A DNA stretch of 64,000 bases from Rikenella microfusus. Lineage in GTDB: Bacteria > Bacteroidota > Bacteroidia > Bacteroidales > Tenuifilaceae. Shown here piece after piece: positions 1 through 9,582 of this stretch. The position numbers and the translations under genes are program-made. The notes under the pieces were generated by a model. It made no database searches and was not told where the DNA came from. It worked only from the letters and a program-made list of their open reading frames with translations. The stretch spans positions 19,867-83,866 of the forward strand of contig DYKO01000008.1 of NCBI GenBank assembly GCA_020722565.1. Direction: 5' to 3'. How positions within the stretch are numbered: position 1 is the stretch's first letter; every line of letters begins with the position of its first letter.

Positions 1-380
1 AACAGGTACTCCTCCTTGATGGGCTGCTGTGCATCCCTGGGATATATACATGAGCTTCCCAAAAATAGCAGCTTTTTGACACCCTGCCTATATGACGTGT
101 GGATAACATTGTTTTGGATTTGTAGGTTCTCATAAATAAACTGTGCCCTGTAGGTATTATTGGCCATAATACCCCCTACCCTTGCGGCTGCCAGAAAAAC
201 ATACTCAGGTTTTTCGGTTTCGAAAAAGCTATTCACCTGGTTGGCATCCAACAGCTCAAGTTCGGCATGCGTTCGGGTAACAATATTTTTATAGCCCCGC
301 TCAGCTAATTTTCTCAGAATGGCGCTCCCAACAAGTCCCCGATGCCCTGCAACGTATATTTTGGAGTTAACAGAAATCAT
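1..380 (-). CDS. fcl: GDP-L-fucose synthase, N-terminal part (3' end off the window)
   Basis: This is a GDP-4-keto-6-deoxy-mannose 3,5-epimerase/4-reductase, the second step from GDP-mannose to GDP-L-fucose. Translating the minus strand from the ATG at 380 gives an open frame to the window edge. It begins [20 protein letters not shown], with the Rossmann GHRGLVG dinucleotide motif. Around residue 75 comes LAAARVGGI, and later [19 protein letters not shown], a signature of this family that includes the catalytic serine region. About 126 residues are visible of a usual ~310. The start lies 13 bases after the gmd stop, so the two enzymes are surely co-transcribed and act consecutively in the cytoplasm. 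The Tyr-x-x-x-Lys motif lies beyond the window. Confidence 0.93.
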   Translation of the reverse strand, partial: MISVNSKIYVAGHRGLVGSAILRKLAERGYKNIVTRTHAELELLDANQVNSFFETEKPEYVFLAAARVGGIMANNTYRAQFIYENLQIQNNVIHTSYRQGVKKLLFLGSSCIYPRDAQQPIKEEYL

Positions 381-393
381 TTTATTTATCAAT

Positions 394-1434
394 TTACTTA
401 GTTTGATGAACCGCTTTCCAATCAGCATTAACCATTATTCTCACAAGTTCTTTGAAACTCACTTTAGGCTTCCAGCCAAGTAAATTTTCAGCCTTAGCAG
501 CATCTCCTACAAGTAGGTCGACCTCAGTTGGTCGGTAGTAGTTTGGGTCAACCTCAACCAGTACCCTACCGGTTGCCGAATCAATACCCTTTTCGTTGGC
601 TCCCTTGCCTGTCCACTCAATGCTGATACTCAACTCAGCAAATGCGCGTGTGGCAAACTCCCTGACCGTATGGGTTTCGCCGGTGGCCAACACAAAATCC
701 TCGGGGGTATGGTGCTGCAGCATGAGCCACATACCCTCAACATACTCAGGAGCATAGCCCCAGTCGCGTTTAGCATCCAGGTTACCCAGGTAAAGTTTTT
801 CCTGAAGTCCATCCTTTATGCTTGCAGCAGCCATGGTTATTTTGCGGGTAACAAAAGTTTCTCCCCGCCGTGGCGATTCGTGATTAAATAGTATCCCATT
901 GCAGGCAAAAATGCCATACGCCTCACGATAATTTACGGTTATCCAGTAGGCATAGAGCTTGGCAACACCATAGGGGCTCCTTGGGTAAAAGGGGGTTTTT
1001 TCTGTTTGCGGCACATCCTGCACTAAACCGTACAGCTCACTTGTTGAAGCCTGATAGAATTTAGTTTTTAATCCGGTATCCTTGATGGCATCCAGAAACC
1101 TAAGGGTCCCTAGGGCATCCACCTCGGCTGTGTACTCAGGAACCTCAAACGAAACCTTAACATGGCTTTGTGCCGCCAAATTATATATCTCATCAGGTTC
1201 AATACGTTCCAGCAAGCGGTTAAGGTTACTGGAATCGGTCATATCGCCATAGTGCAAAAACATCCTTACATCTTTATTATGCCGATCCCGATATAGATGA
1301 TCGATGCGATGTGTGTTAAAGGTTGAAGCCCTGCGGATTATCCCATGAACCTCATACCCCTTTTCTAAAAGTAATTCGGCCAGATACGATCCGTCCTGGC
1401 CGGTTATGCCTGTTATTAATGCTTTTTTGGGCAT
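394..1434 (-). CDS. gmd: GDP-mannose 4,6-dehydratase
   Basis: This is the cytoplasmic enzyme that converts GDP-D-mannose to GDP-4-keto-6-deoxy-D-mannose, the first step to GDP-fucose or GDP-rhamnose. The 346-residue length is normal for the family. The NAD(P)-binding GITGQDG lies at residues 9-15, the catalytic STSELYG near 130-136, and the YxxxK pair at Y155/K159 (YGVAK). The hallmark NHESPRRGE is at 184-191. It sits 13 bases downstream of the large ligase-like gene and 13 bases upstream of fcl on the same strand. The adjacent fcl indicates fucose as the end product. Confidence 0.97.
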   Translation of the reverse strand: MPKKALITGITGQDGSYLAELLLEKGYEVHGIIRRASTFNTHRIDHLYRDRHNKDVRMFLHYGDMTDSSNLNRLLERIEPDEIYNLAAQSHVKVSFEVPEYTAEVDALGTLRFLDAIKDTGLKTKFYQASTSELYGLVQDVPQTEKTPFYPRSPYGVAKLYAYWITVNYREAYGIFACNGILFNHESPRRGETFVTRKITMAAASIKDGLQEKLYLGNLDAKRDWGYAPEYVEGMWLMLQHHTPEDFVLATGETHTVREFATRAFAELSISIEWTGKGANEKGIDSATGRVLVEVDPNYYRPTEVDLLVGDAAKAENLLGWKPKVSFKELVRIMVNADWKAVHQTK

Positions 1435-1447
1435 GACAATTGGTGAA

Positions 1448-4400
1448 TTAACTATTTATTTTTTCTATTTCGTTCTTCCCCTCAACAAAACCTATAATAT
1501 ACGGCAAAGCACTTAAAACTCCAAATATGCCGGGTTCAAAGGGCAAATTTGAACTAAAAAATGAGTAGAAAAATGTTATCAGAAAAGCTACACCAAAAAT
1601 CCAGTACTGGCGACGATGCTTGTAATAGAGATATACAGCCCTAACATAGAACCAAAGGTAGATAACAAAGCCCAGCAATCCGGAGTAAAGCAACGCCGAA
1701 AGAAAAGGGTTATGAGGATAGTCATAATCACGACTAGGCTCATTGAAAAGGAATTTTCGTGCAAATTTTTTGGTATAGTCAAATCCCCCACCAAAAAGTT
1801 TTTGACTGGTGCTATACTCATTAGCATAGATGTAAAGGGCATACCGCCACCTATCAATTCTGGGGCCGGCAAAATGATCGTCGGTCATTGTTGGAACAAA
1901 CCCGTCGTCGATGGCATCGGTTTCTGAACCATTGGCTTGAGCCATTAATCCAGCAATATTTAAATTCCTCATGGTATTTAAAACCGATATTTTACCCGAT
2001 TTAACCACCAGCTGTGGGTAGGCAAAGGTTACATAACCCTTTAGATTTGAAAAATCGGTAACCCCTTTTTTTGAGAAGAAGTAAACGCCATAAACCCTAT
2101 CTTTCCCGGTTGCTACAGCTTTTGCCTTTAATAATACCCATTTTCCCCTCTCGTTCAAATTGTAACGCTCCAAACGTGGGCCATTAACTTTTCCCCGAAT
2201 CTCAACCCTTGCCTCATTCCCATCGAAATCGGGGGAAACATAGCAGTAAACCGAGGCAAAAATGGAATCGCCAACCTCAACGGGTAACCCCCAATAGTGG
2301 GTTGATGAATGGTAAATATCCTTCCATTGGTTACCCTCGGTATTTGCACTATACCTTGCACCCGCAACACCTGCGGGTACAATTTCGGTATTCCTCCCCT
2401 CAAGGGGATACTCCCTTATATAGGTGCTTGATGTATAGGTTTCAGGATCCTTAGGGTTATGCCTCATAAGTTTAAAAGAGGGGCTAGCCCATATCACATA
2501 ACCCTTGAGGTTGGAAAAATCCTTAGAACCGAGATTTTCGAAATAGGTAGTGGAGTAATACTCATCATCAGCTTTACCCCAGTTATTAATGGTAAGTTTC
2601 TGCCATGTACCCCTTTTATTGAGATCGTACAATTGGGCCGAATTACCCCATAACTCCTTTGCCCCCCCTCCTAAACGTACACTTTTACCACTAAAATCAT
2701 TGGAAACATAGACATAAACCGATGATTTCACCCTGTAATTGCTACCAGGTATTTTAATTTTTTTTAGAGGATTTGAGCTGTACGATAAATCTTTCGAAAT
2801 CCTTGCCTGGGCATCCCTATCAATTCTCATTCCTACACTACCGCGGGGTACAATTTCAGCATTGCTACCTTCAAGCGGGTAAACCCGCTTAAAGTTGGAA
2901 CCCGCCCAGGCAATTGGCTCATTGAAGTTGAACCGTATAAATTTCTCCTTGGGATTAGCAAAAAGAACATACCCCCTAATGGAATCGGAGGCACTTTTTG
3001 CCTTTTTTCTGTATACATAATCAACCCAACTTGAGCCCTCATACATACTGTACGATAGGAATAATTTCTGCCAGGTGCCCTTTTTGGTTAAATCGTAGCT
3101 ATGCTTATTGAAACCATAAATTTTACCACCAGCATTTAAGTACACCTCATCGCCATTAAAATCGGGCGATACCCAAACGTAAAGTGAGGGTATAATCCGC
3201 GCACTATCCTGAAAATTGTACCGGAAAAGCCCTGCACCAAAAATGAGCAGGCTATCCTTTTCCCTATACCGTACATTGCCAGCAAGTGGCTTAAGGGCAA
3301 CCATACCCCTAGACAGTAGCTCACTACCATTAGCAGGCAATATTTCAACCGGTTCGAATTGTGAATACGCCCATGAAAAGGGATTTTCAGGGCTATACTC
3401 AATTTTTTGCAGCTGGGGATAGGCAAATATCACATGGCCATTAAGGTTATTAAAGGTTGAATCATTTTCGCGACAAACATAGAAGTAAACCTTGCTATCG
3501 GTGCTATCGGGCAAAAAAGAGTTCTTAAGTTGCTGCCAGGTGCCCTTTCGGGTCATATCGTAGTACCAATCCCGAATCCCCCGATTATGTCCGCGAGTGC
3601 TAAGACGCACCCAGGAACCATTAAAATCGGGTGATACATAAACGTAAACCGATGAAAGATACCTTTTATTTTCAGCATTGCTAACATCAAAAAGTTTTGA
3701 GTAGTATAATGCCTTTCCATTCCAGTTAGTTAGCGAACTTCCCCTACCAATTTGTGCCCCAATGGCATCGGAAGGGACTTTGGACAAACCATGCTGCGGT
3801 AGGTGATCGACAAGGGAATAGCTTCCTGTAGCCCAACCCGAATAGGGGTAGCGGGGATCAAAAGTTGTAGCCCAAAGCTGTTCCGATACTTCATTGTAGG
3901 TGGTCTTGCCCCTGAAAATTGATTCGTAACTGAGTACCTGAAAGTTGATGTATGTGTTCATCTCAACCCTATTGAACGACGATTCCATGAGCCAACGGTT
4001 CCGCTTCAGCGTATCGACCCTAAATAGCAATACATACCACGTAACCATTGAACCTAGCATCAAAATAATAAATAGCCAGGTGCTGCGTAATAGGTGATGG
4101 TTTGATTTGAACCTGTAAAAAAGCGAAACCAACGTAGTAATGAAATAAAATCCAAAGAGCGTAAACGAAATAATCCCCCCCCTACGCGAGGTGGCAAGCA
4201 ACGAGCTCAGCGCAATCACATAGAGTGCCAGCTGATAAGCTATTCTTTTTAATCTATTTTGATTTTTGAACAACCGTGGAATAATGAACAGCATTCCGAC
4301 AGCACCCACCAGCGTATAAAAATTATCGTCGGGACCCAACGATGTACCCTGTGGATATCCAACTCCCTCGGGTTTTAAAAAGTCGAGATAGATACCCCTT

Positions 4401-4831
4401 AGCTGCAGGTAGAGCTTAGCAATCCCTGCAATGGCAAAGAGTACACCAAACCATATGGTAAGCGTTGCAAACTTTTTCAGGGCATCGGTTAGCTCCTGCC
4501 GGGGAAGGTCCAATACTATCAGTGCAAAAATAAATCCCAGCACCACCAGCAAATTAATTATATCTTTAACAAGGCGGTCGGAATAGTAGCTGGTTGAAAA
4601 CAGGGCGTAGCCCACAAAAAGCGAAACGGCCAGCAGTGGAATAAAAACCCTGTAGGCCGCTAATGAGAAGTTCCGGTACCTCCCCTCGTAAATGTACAGG
4701 GCAACGGAAAGAACTATGAAGATAGCCGTTAGCGGGAATAACAGGTACTTGATATGCTGGGGTATGGCAAGCCTTACCAGAAAAAGTAAAAAAATTAATG
4801 CAAATAGTATTTTAGCTATTTTGCGAAGCAT
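1448..4831 (-). CDS. O-antigen ligase/polymerase-like membrane protein with four inserted beta-rich repeat modules
   Basis: The protein has 1127 residues, roughly 2.5 times a normal Wzy/WaaL protein. Residues 1-270 form about nine hydrophobic segments and contain TSRRGG (214-219), like the conserved arginine motif of Wzy_C/O-antigen ligase proteins. Residues 1035-1060 carry the HN motif ([16 protein letters not shown]) followed by more membrane segments to residue 1115. Between them, residues ~330-945 are hydrophilic and hold four homologous modules with an exact period near 155 residues. Each has a strand such as [11 protein letters not shown] (starting at 395, 550, 705 and 861), then [12 protein letters not shown], and ends with a strand such as [12 protein letters not shown]. 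The layout suggests jelly-roll, carbohydrate-binding-like domains in the large periplasmic loop next to the active site. The role is probably glycan ligation or polymerisation at the outer face of the inner membrane; which one is uncertain. Confidence 0.85.
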   Translation of the reverse strand: MLRKIAKILFALIFLLFLVRLAIPQHIKYLLFPLTAIFIVLSVALYIYEGRYRNFSLAAYRVFIPLLAVSLFVGYALFSTSYYSDRLVKDIINLLVVLGFIFALIVLDLPRQELTDALKKFATLTIWFGVLFAIAGIAKLYLQLRGIYLDFLKPEGVGYPQGTSLGPDDNFYTLVGAVGMLFIIPRLFKNQNRLKRIAYQLALYVIALSSLLATSRRGGIISFTLFGFYFITTLVSLFYRFKSNHHLLRSTWLFIILMLGSMVTWYVLLFRVDTLKRNRWLMESSFNRVEMNTYINFQVLSYESIFRGKTTYNEVSEQLWATTFDPRYPYSGWATGSYSLVDHLPQHGLSKVPSDAIGAQIGRGSSLTNWNGKALYYSKLFDVSNAENKRYLSSVYVYVSPDFNGSWVRLSTRGHNRGIRDWYYDMTRKGTWQQLKNSFLPDSTDSKVYFYVCRENDSTFNNLNGHVIFAYPQLQKIEYSPENPFSWAYSQFEPVEILPANGSELLSRGMVALKPLAGNVRYREKDSLLIFGAGLFRYNFQDSARIIPSLYVWVSPDFNGDEVYLNAGGKIYGFNKHSYDLTKKGTWQKLFLSYSMYEGSSWVDYVYRKKAKSASDSIRGYVLFANPKEKFIRFNFNEPIAWAGSNFKRVYPLEGSNAEIVPRGSVGMRIDRDAQARISKDLSYSSNPLKKIKIPGSNYRVKSSVYVYVSNDFSGKSVRLGGGAKELWGNSAQLYDLNKRGTWQKLTINNWGKADDEYYSTTYFENLGSKDFSNLKGYVIWASPSFKLMRHNPKDPETYTSSTYIREYPLEGRNTEIVPAGVAGARYSANTEGNQWKDIYHSSTHYWGLPVEVGDSIFASVYCYVSPDFDGNEARVEIRGKVNGPRLERYNLNERGKWVLLKAKAVATGKDRVYGVYFFSKKGVTDFSNLKGYVTFAYPQLVVKSGKISVLNTMRNLNIAGLMAQANGSETDAIDDGFVPTMTDDHFAGPRIDRWRYALYIYANEYSTSQKLFGGGFDYTKKFARKFLFNEPSRDYDYPHNPFLSALLYSGLLGFVIYLWFYVRAVYLYYKHRRQYWIFGVAFLITFFYSFFSSNLPFEPGIFGVLSALPYIIGFVEGKNEIEKINS

Positions 4832-5232
4832 AGATTAAAGATAAAAGAATTTATCCGGCGTTGACGGATTAAAGAGACTGTCCGAATTTGGCGGATTTAG
4901 GGTATGTTTTTCAAGTTAATGGAAAAACTATAAAATGCATTGAAAGAATGATAATGAAGTGTATAAAAAATATAACTGGCACCCAACTATGCTCCATTTG
5001 AAAACCCATGGCCATAGGGGCTTAAGTAGTTAATATACACCTTGACGTTGAGAAATACTGCTATATCCCTGCGATGAAAAAAAACTAAACTTTTATTTTT
5101 CAATAATTACTAAGCCCTTTAATAAAAAACCTTCCAAAGGAACCTTTAATTTTTGGATTTTAAACCTATGTATCCAATCATGTTAAGATTTGCAACATAA
5201 ACATTTTAAATAGGTTTGTGCAGATAAATTGT
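4832..5232. other. 401-bp intergenic region in the polysaccharide locus
   Basis: No convincing gene was found. Next to the ligase start (4832-4880) is a short GATTAAAG/ATAAAAG low-complexity stretch. It is followed by ATCCG-gcgttga-CGGAT, a small inverted repeat that resembles the one near 17695-17712. The remainder is AT-rich with no clear hairpin terminator. It separates the 11-gene chain ending at 5233 from the ligase-gmd-fcl group and probably holds the promoter for the latter, though no clean TAnnTTTG box is visible on the minus strand. Confidence 0.5.
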
Positions 5233-6384
5233 TTACTTAATATTAAAAAAGGTTTTCAATACCCCGCTAATCCTCACTTTCTCAATATCCGTTAAGTTTG
5301 ACCCCGATGGCAAACACAAACCCATTTCAAAAGCTTTTTCGGAAAATCCATTGGTGTAAGCAGGGACATCATTAAATACGGGTTGTAAATGCATGGGTTT
5401 CCAGAGCGGACGCGATTCAATATTCTCCGCCTCAAAGGCTAACCTTAATTCCTCACGGGTTCTTTGTGTTTTATTAGAATCAATTAAAATTGATGTAAGC
5501 CAATAATTTGAATACCTGCTGCCGGACTCGGTATGAAAGCTAACACCCTCGATACCACCTAGCAATTCACGATAAAAAGCATTGTTGGCCCTACGTTGCT
5601 TAACCCTTAAATCAATTGCTTTTAACTGCCCCCGCCCAATGCCTGCAAGTATATTGCTCATGCGATAATTGTAACCGATGTTTGAGTGCTGATAATGCGG
5701 AGCATTATCGCGTGCCTGTGTGGCCAAAAAACGAGCTTTTTGAATATATTCCTGATTATCCGAAACTAATGCACCACCACCTGAGGTAGTAATAATTTTA
5801 TTCCCATTAAACGATAAAACACCCATGGTACCAAATGTACCGCAAAATCTATCGTTATACCTACTTCCAAGTGCTTCGGCAGCATCTTCAACTAGTGGTA
5901 TATCATATTTTTGGGCAATGCTAACTATTTCATCTACTTTAGCAGGCATGCCATAAAGATGCACAATTATAATAGCTTTAGGTTTTTTACCTTTCTTTAT
6001 CCTACCCCTGATAGCTTCTTCAAGAAGAGCAGGATCCATATTCCATGTTTCCGGCTCACTATCAACAAATATAGGAGTAGCCCCCTGATAAACAATAGGA
6101 TTGGCTGTAGCAGAAAAGGTAAAGCTCTGACAGATAACCTCATCGCCGATACCCACGCCTAGGTTAATTAAGGCAAGGTGTATTGCTGCAGTTCCCGACG
6201 ACAATGCGCAGCAATGCTGCGCCCCTAAGTAACTAGCTAACTCATTTTCAAAACCATCAACATTGGGACCCAAAGGTGCAACCCAATTCGACTCAAAGGC
6301 CTCATTAATATACCTCATCTCCTCCCCACTCATATGTGGCGAGGAAAGCCAGATTTTACTGGATTTTAAAATATCTTTTCTCAT
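5233..6384 (-). CDS. DegT/DnrJ/EryC1 aminotransferase, EpsN/PglE-like (UDP-4-amino-sugar synthesis)
   Basis: This is a PLP-dependent aminotransferase that adds the amino group to a UDP-4-keto-6-deoxy-HexNAc, giving a bacillosamine-type sugar. The N-terminal LSSGTAAIHLAL binds the PLP phosphate and VEDAAEALGSRY carries the ring-stacking aspartate. SFNGNKIITTSGGG contains the Schiff-base lysine (K196 from this start). I chose the ATG at 6384 (MRKDIL). The longer frame from 6411 would extend the overlap with the upstream sugar transferase gene to 56 bases, against 29 here. It is the last gene of the chain. Pairing with a PglC-like transferase is typical of EpsL-N and Pgl loci; the matching 4,6-dehydratase is not in the window. 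Base composition is closer to the genome average than that of the next genes. Confidence 0.88.
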   Translation of the reverse strand: MRKDILKSSKIWLSSPHMSGEEMRYINEAFESNWVAPLGPNVDGFENELASYLGAQHCCALSSGTAAIHLALINLGVGIGDEVICQSFTFSATANPIVYQGATPIFVDSEPETWNMDPALLEEAIRGRIKKGKKPKAIIIVHLYGMPAKVDEIVSIAQKYDIPLVEDAAEALGSRYNDRFCGTFGTMGVLSFNGNKIITTSGGGALVSDNQEYIQKARFLATQARDNAPHYQHSNIGYNYRMSNILAGIGRGQLKAIDLRVKQRRANNAFYRELLGGIEGVSFHTESGSRYSNYWLTSILIDSNKTQRTREELRLAFEAENIESRPLWKPMHLQPVFNDVPAYTNGFSEKAFEMGLCLPSGSNLTDIEKVRISGVLKTFFNIK

Positions 6385-6970
6385 CGTATGTCTTTCGTAA
6401 TATAGTGTCAATAATTATTTTAACATCCAACCAAAAACTCCAATTCTCATAATATAATTTATTTATTCTTACCTTATCAGGGAAAATAATATTATCGTTA
6501 TACCATTGGGGATTTTCTACTTTAGACAATATTTCCTCTTCATTTATATATTTTAAACTAGCAGGCCCCGTTAAGCCTGGTCGAAGATTTAAAATCTTTC
6601 TATAATCACCCTCTAGTTTATCGTAATAACCCGGCACATCAGGTCTTGGTCCAACAAAACTCATATCCCCTTTTAAAATATTCCATAATTCAGGAAGTTC
6701 ATCTAGTTTATATTTTCTTAAAAAAGCGCCAAGAGGGGTTATTCTTTTTTCACCTTTAATAGACATTGTTGAACCATTATGTTCATTTATCATTGTTCGA
6801 AATTTAAATAATATAAATTTATTCCCACCGCTACCAATTCTAAACTGTTTAAAAAAAATAGGTTTCCCCATATTAATTTTTATAAAAATTGCTATAAAAA
6901 GCAGTAAAAGAAAGGAAAATATAATTCCTAAGATCGAAAGAATTAAATCTGAAAATCTTTTTAAAAACAT
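6356..6970 (-). CDS. PglC/EpsL-type initiating sugar phosphotransferase
   Basis: This is a monotopic phosphoglycosyl transferase that moves a sugar-1-phosphate from UDP-sugar to undecaprenyl phosphate at the inner membrane, starting repeat-unit assembly. The 204-residue size matches the minimal PglC class. There is one hydrophobic re-entrant segment near the N-terminus (residues 8-30). It is followed by FKFRTM and then KLDELPELWNIL with the catalytic Asp90-Glu91 pair, and GDMSFVGPRPD. It starts 11 bases after the GT2 gene and overlaps the aminotransferase. The substrate is likely the 4-amino or 4-acetamido sugar made by that neighbour (inference from Pgl and Eps loci). Confidence 0.93.
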   Translation of the reverse strand: MFLKRFSDLILSILGIIFSFLLLLFIAIFIKINMGKPIFFKQFRIGSGGNKFILFKFRTMINEHNGSTMSIKGEKRITPLGAFLRKYKLDELPELWNILKGDMSFVGPRPDVPGYYDKLEGDYRKILNLRPGLTGPASLKYINEEEILSKVENPQWYNDNIIFPDKVRINKLYYENWSFWLDVKIIIDTILRKTYDEKRYFKIQ

Positions 6971-6981
6971 TAAATTATATA

Positions 6982-8025
6982 TTAACGAGATAGTTTAATA
7001 CTTACATTTCTTTTCTTTAAAATCACAAAATCTAAAAATCCTATTAAATAACCAGTACCATAGCTGATATGGGAAATAAAATAGCCCCACGTTATAAAAG
7101 GAATAAGTAATATAGTTTTATTAATAATAGAATTTGTAAAAGCAAAAATAAAAGAAAGTGTTAAGTAAATAATAATTGTGAAGAGCCAGACATAGAAAAA
7201 GGGAAAATAAAGTGTTGATAGTATTAATGGAACAGCTAATGATAACACAAATAATGCAGGAATATACCTTCTAACCCTAGTAGGACGACCTAACTTTAAA
7301 TCAACCAAAGGTCCGAAATAGCCATACTGGTAAAACATCTTAAATAGTTTTGTATAGTTCTCCCTTGCATAGTATTTAATTTTCACACTAGGTATTAGGT
7401 ATATCCTGCCACCCGCCTTTTTTAGCCGCTCATTAAACTCATTATCCTGATTCCGGGTCAGCTCCTCATCAAAAAGGCCAATACGATCAAACACATCGCG
7501 ACGGTAACAACCAAAAGGGACAGTATCTACCTCAATAAATTTAATAGAAGTTGATTTGTTTAAACGAAATGAAGCATTCCCTACACCAAATTTAGTTGAC
7601 ATGGCAATTGCAATAGAACGTGCCTTTAAAGTATTACTTGCAGTAATGGTTTCTGCTGATGCTCCAACATTGTCGGCATTCAACTTATTTAGATAGTTAA
7701 CAAGAGTAGAAATATAGTTTTTGGGATATTTTGCATGTGCATCAAGGCGAATAATTATATCCCCTTTTGCTTGTTTTATTCCAAGGTTTAGCGCAAAGGG
7801 GACTGTTTTTTGCAGATTAGTAAGATGTTTAATAAATTTATACTTTTGCGTATAATTTTGGATTAGCTCTGATGTTCCATCAGTGCTCAGTCCATCGATT
7901 AAAAAAACCTCAAGTAGCTCCTTGTCATAATCCTGTTCTAAAATAGAATTAATTAAATTAGAAATGAAATCTTTTTCATTTCGGACAGGAACAATGATTG
8001 AAACAAAATTATTTTGAAAGATCAT
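6982..8025 (-). CDS. Family 2 glycosyltransferase, ExoA-like, with C-terminal membrane segments
   Basis: This GT-A fold transferase probably adds a sugar to the lipid-linked repeat unit. The N-terminus shows SIIVPVRNE (9-17) and IDGLSTDGT (43-51). RLDAHAKYPKNYI (93-105) has DAHA in place of the usual DxD, as in ExoA-type succinoglycan glycosyltransferases. Further on is NQDNEFNERLKKAGG, the conserved ED/xE region. Residues ~255-330 are hydrophobic, with several membrane spans that anchor it. It overlaps the polymerase gene by 17 bases. The sequence is very AT-rich. Confidence 0.9.
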   Translation of the reverse strand: MIFQNNFVSIIVPVRNEKDFISNLINSILEQDYDKELLEVFLIDGLSTDGTSELIQNYTQKYKFIKHLTNLQKTVPFALNLGIKQAKGDIIIRLDAHAKYPKNYISTLVNYLNKLNADNVGASAETITASNTLKARSIAIAMSTKFGVGNASFRLNKSTSIKFIEVDTVPFGCYRRDVFDRIGLFDEELTRNQDNEFNERLKKAGGRIYLIPSVKIKYYARENYTKLFKMFYQYGYFGPLVDLKLGRPTRVRRYIPALFVLSLAVPLILSTLYFPFFYVWLFTIIIYLTLSFIFAFTNSIINKTILLIPFITWGYFISHISYGTGYLIGFLDFVILKKRNVSIKLSR

Positions 8026-9082
8026 TATTAAAAATTAAAAAGTATAAAAAGAAAATATCGAGTATTGAAATACCCCAAAAAATACCATACTGCGTTAAAC
8101 TTAATAAAATAAAGGGTAATACATATTTATAATTGGATTTTTGAATGTTATATAAAATAAGAATTATGTACAAAATAAATATTATTAAACCATGTGTTGC
8201 AAGAACCTGAATAAATGAATTATGTGCATGATAAAAAAGATTGTTATAAAATAAAGTTAACCTATAAGAACCATTACCAAAAAAGAGATGAGATGATATG
8301 AATTGAAAAAAATAATCTAAAACAACAAAACGTTTATGGAAATCAGATAATAAAGATATCTTTCTGGTAAATTGAGTAACTATAGAGTCAAAATATATTG
8401 CAAATATTATTGATATAATTACAATTATTAATAAAACAAAAAGTCGAATTTTAAATTTTAGAATAAAGTATTTTATTTCATTAATATTTTTTAATATGTA
8501 AAAAAATACTAAAGATATAATTACTGATCTGTTAAATGTAACAATAGCTCCAAGAATAAAAAAAATGTAAAGTAAAAAATTAAAACTTTTTTTAGAGAAT
8601 ATATTTAAATCTAAAATTAAAAAAGCAACAAAAATTTTATATGCTAGTTCACTAGAGTTATTTGATAACCCAAATGCTCGCTGATAATAAAGTAAACCAG
8701 AGCTATACCATTGACTAATTTTAGTTGAAACAAATTCTTTAAAAAATGTTGGCGTTGAAAAAATAAATTCTAATATAGCAACTAAAGTCTCTATAAAAAT
8801 AAAGATTAAAATATATTTTAAAGTTGCTTTATTTATTGATTTTGAAATAAAATATGTAATAAAATATGCTAGTGTGTATGGGAAAATTGCTATTTCATTT
8901 GTATTATAACTTAAATGTAATATTCTATTTAATAGTGAAAGAAAAAATATTGCAAATAATACTAAAAGGTTACAATCAATACGTAGTCTTTTAGGAACAT
9001 AAAATATACCTAAAGCATATAAATAATGAGGGAAAAAAATTATAGACGGTAAAAAAATTAAAAGCGCCAGAAACATGCTCAA
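8009..9082 (-). CDS. wzy: Wzy-type O-antigen/capsule repeat-unit polymerase
   Basis: This 357-residue protein is almost entirely hydrophobic, with about ten to eleven predicted membrane spans, consistent with a Wzy polymerase that joins lipid-linked repeat units on the periplasmic side. Weak but characteristic signals are TFNRS near residue 182 (the arginine motif after a span) and HAHNSFIQVLATHG at 285-298, the HN motif of the Wzy_C family. It lies between the acyltransferase (4-base overlap) and the GT2 gene (17-base overlap), and a Wzx flippase is two genes away. GC content is very low. A ligase role is less likely because the locus already has the larger ligase-like protein at 1448-4831. 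Confidence 0.82.
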   Translation of the reverse strand: MSMFLALLIFLPSIIFFPHYLYALGIFYVPKRLRIDCNLLVLFAIFFLSLLNRILHLSYNTNEIAIFPYTLAYFITYFISKSINKATLKYILIFIFIETLVAILEFIFSTPTFFKEFVSTKISQWYSSGLLYYQRAFGLSNNSSELAYKIFVAFLILDLNIFSKKSFNFLLYIFFILGAIVTFNRSVIISLVFFYILKNINEIKYFILKFKIRLFVLLIIVIISIIFAIYFDSIVTQFTRKISLLSDFHKRFVVLDYFFQFISSHLFFGNGSYRLTLFYNNLFYHAHNSFIQVLATHGLIIFILYIILILYNIQKSNYKYVLPFILLSLTQYGIFWGISILDIFFLYFLIFNNDLSK

Positions 9083-9582
9083 TGAAATCTTTTCTCTGCT
9101 TTTAGTCTTTCGTAATGTTCAATATTTCTGTACTTAAAAACCCGCGATGGATGACCACCAGCAATTGCACATTTTGGAATGTTGGACACTACTACACTTC
9201 CTGCTTGAATAATAGATCCTTCTCCAATGGTGACACCCGGTAGAACAGTTACATTGATACCAAACCATACATTATCTTCAATAATAACATCTCCAGTAAT
9301 AATTGTCTCATCATAAGGAATTTTTTCACCCTCGTAATTGTGATTATGGGTCATAACTATACACCCAAAACCTGAATGAAAATTATTACCAATATATACA
9401 TTACCACTACCTAGCACTTTAAAACCATTAAAGTTAACATTTGTACCAGTTTTGGTTCGAGGTGTAAGTCTTGTGTAATAATTGGCTTTAATTTTTGCTT
9501 TCAGATCATGCAGTGTCATTTTTGCTATAAATGTATAAAATAGGGTTAAAAATAATTTAATAATTTTAATAATTTGTCTCAT
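9079..9582 (-). CDS. Hexapeptide-repeat (LbH) acyltransferase
   Basis: This 167-residue left-handed beta-helix protein resembles the WbbJ/maltose O-acetyltransferase type and probably O-acetylates a sugar of the repeat unit using acetyl-CoA. The imperfect hexapeptide repeats run from GSGNVYIGNNFHSGFG through VIIEDNVWFGINVTVLPGV to GSIIQAGSVVVSNIP. The catalytic-type histidine lies in VMTHNHNYEG. The C-terminal AIAGGHPSRVFKYR is the usual xNPA/GxP end of the family. Overlaps of 4 bases on both sides show translational coupling with wzx and wzy. The acceptor sugar is unknown. Confidence 0.87.
   Translation of the reverse strand: MRQIIKIIKLFLTLFYTFIAKMTLHDLKAKIKANYYTRLTPRTKTGTNVNFNGFKVLGSGNVYIGNNFHSGFGCIVMTHNHNYEGEKIPYDETIITGDVIIEDNVWFGINVTVLPGVTIGEGSIIQAGSVVVSNIPKCAIAGGHPSRVFKYRNIEHYERLKAEKRFH

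Noticed and set aside
5189..5218. Plus-strand promoter-like pair TTTG-18-TAGGTTTG
   Set aside because: It points into the 3' end of the minus-strand aminotransferase gene. No plus-strand gene follows, and such matches are frequent in AT-rich DNA. An antisense RNA is possible but unsupported.
4832..5232. A structured RNA or small gene in the gap
   Set aside because: Only short, weak pairings and no reading frame of note were found; the region looks like an ordinary AT-rich spacer.
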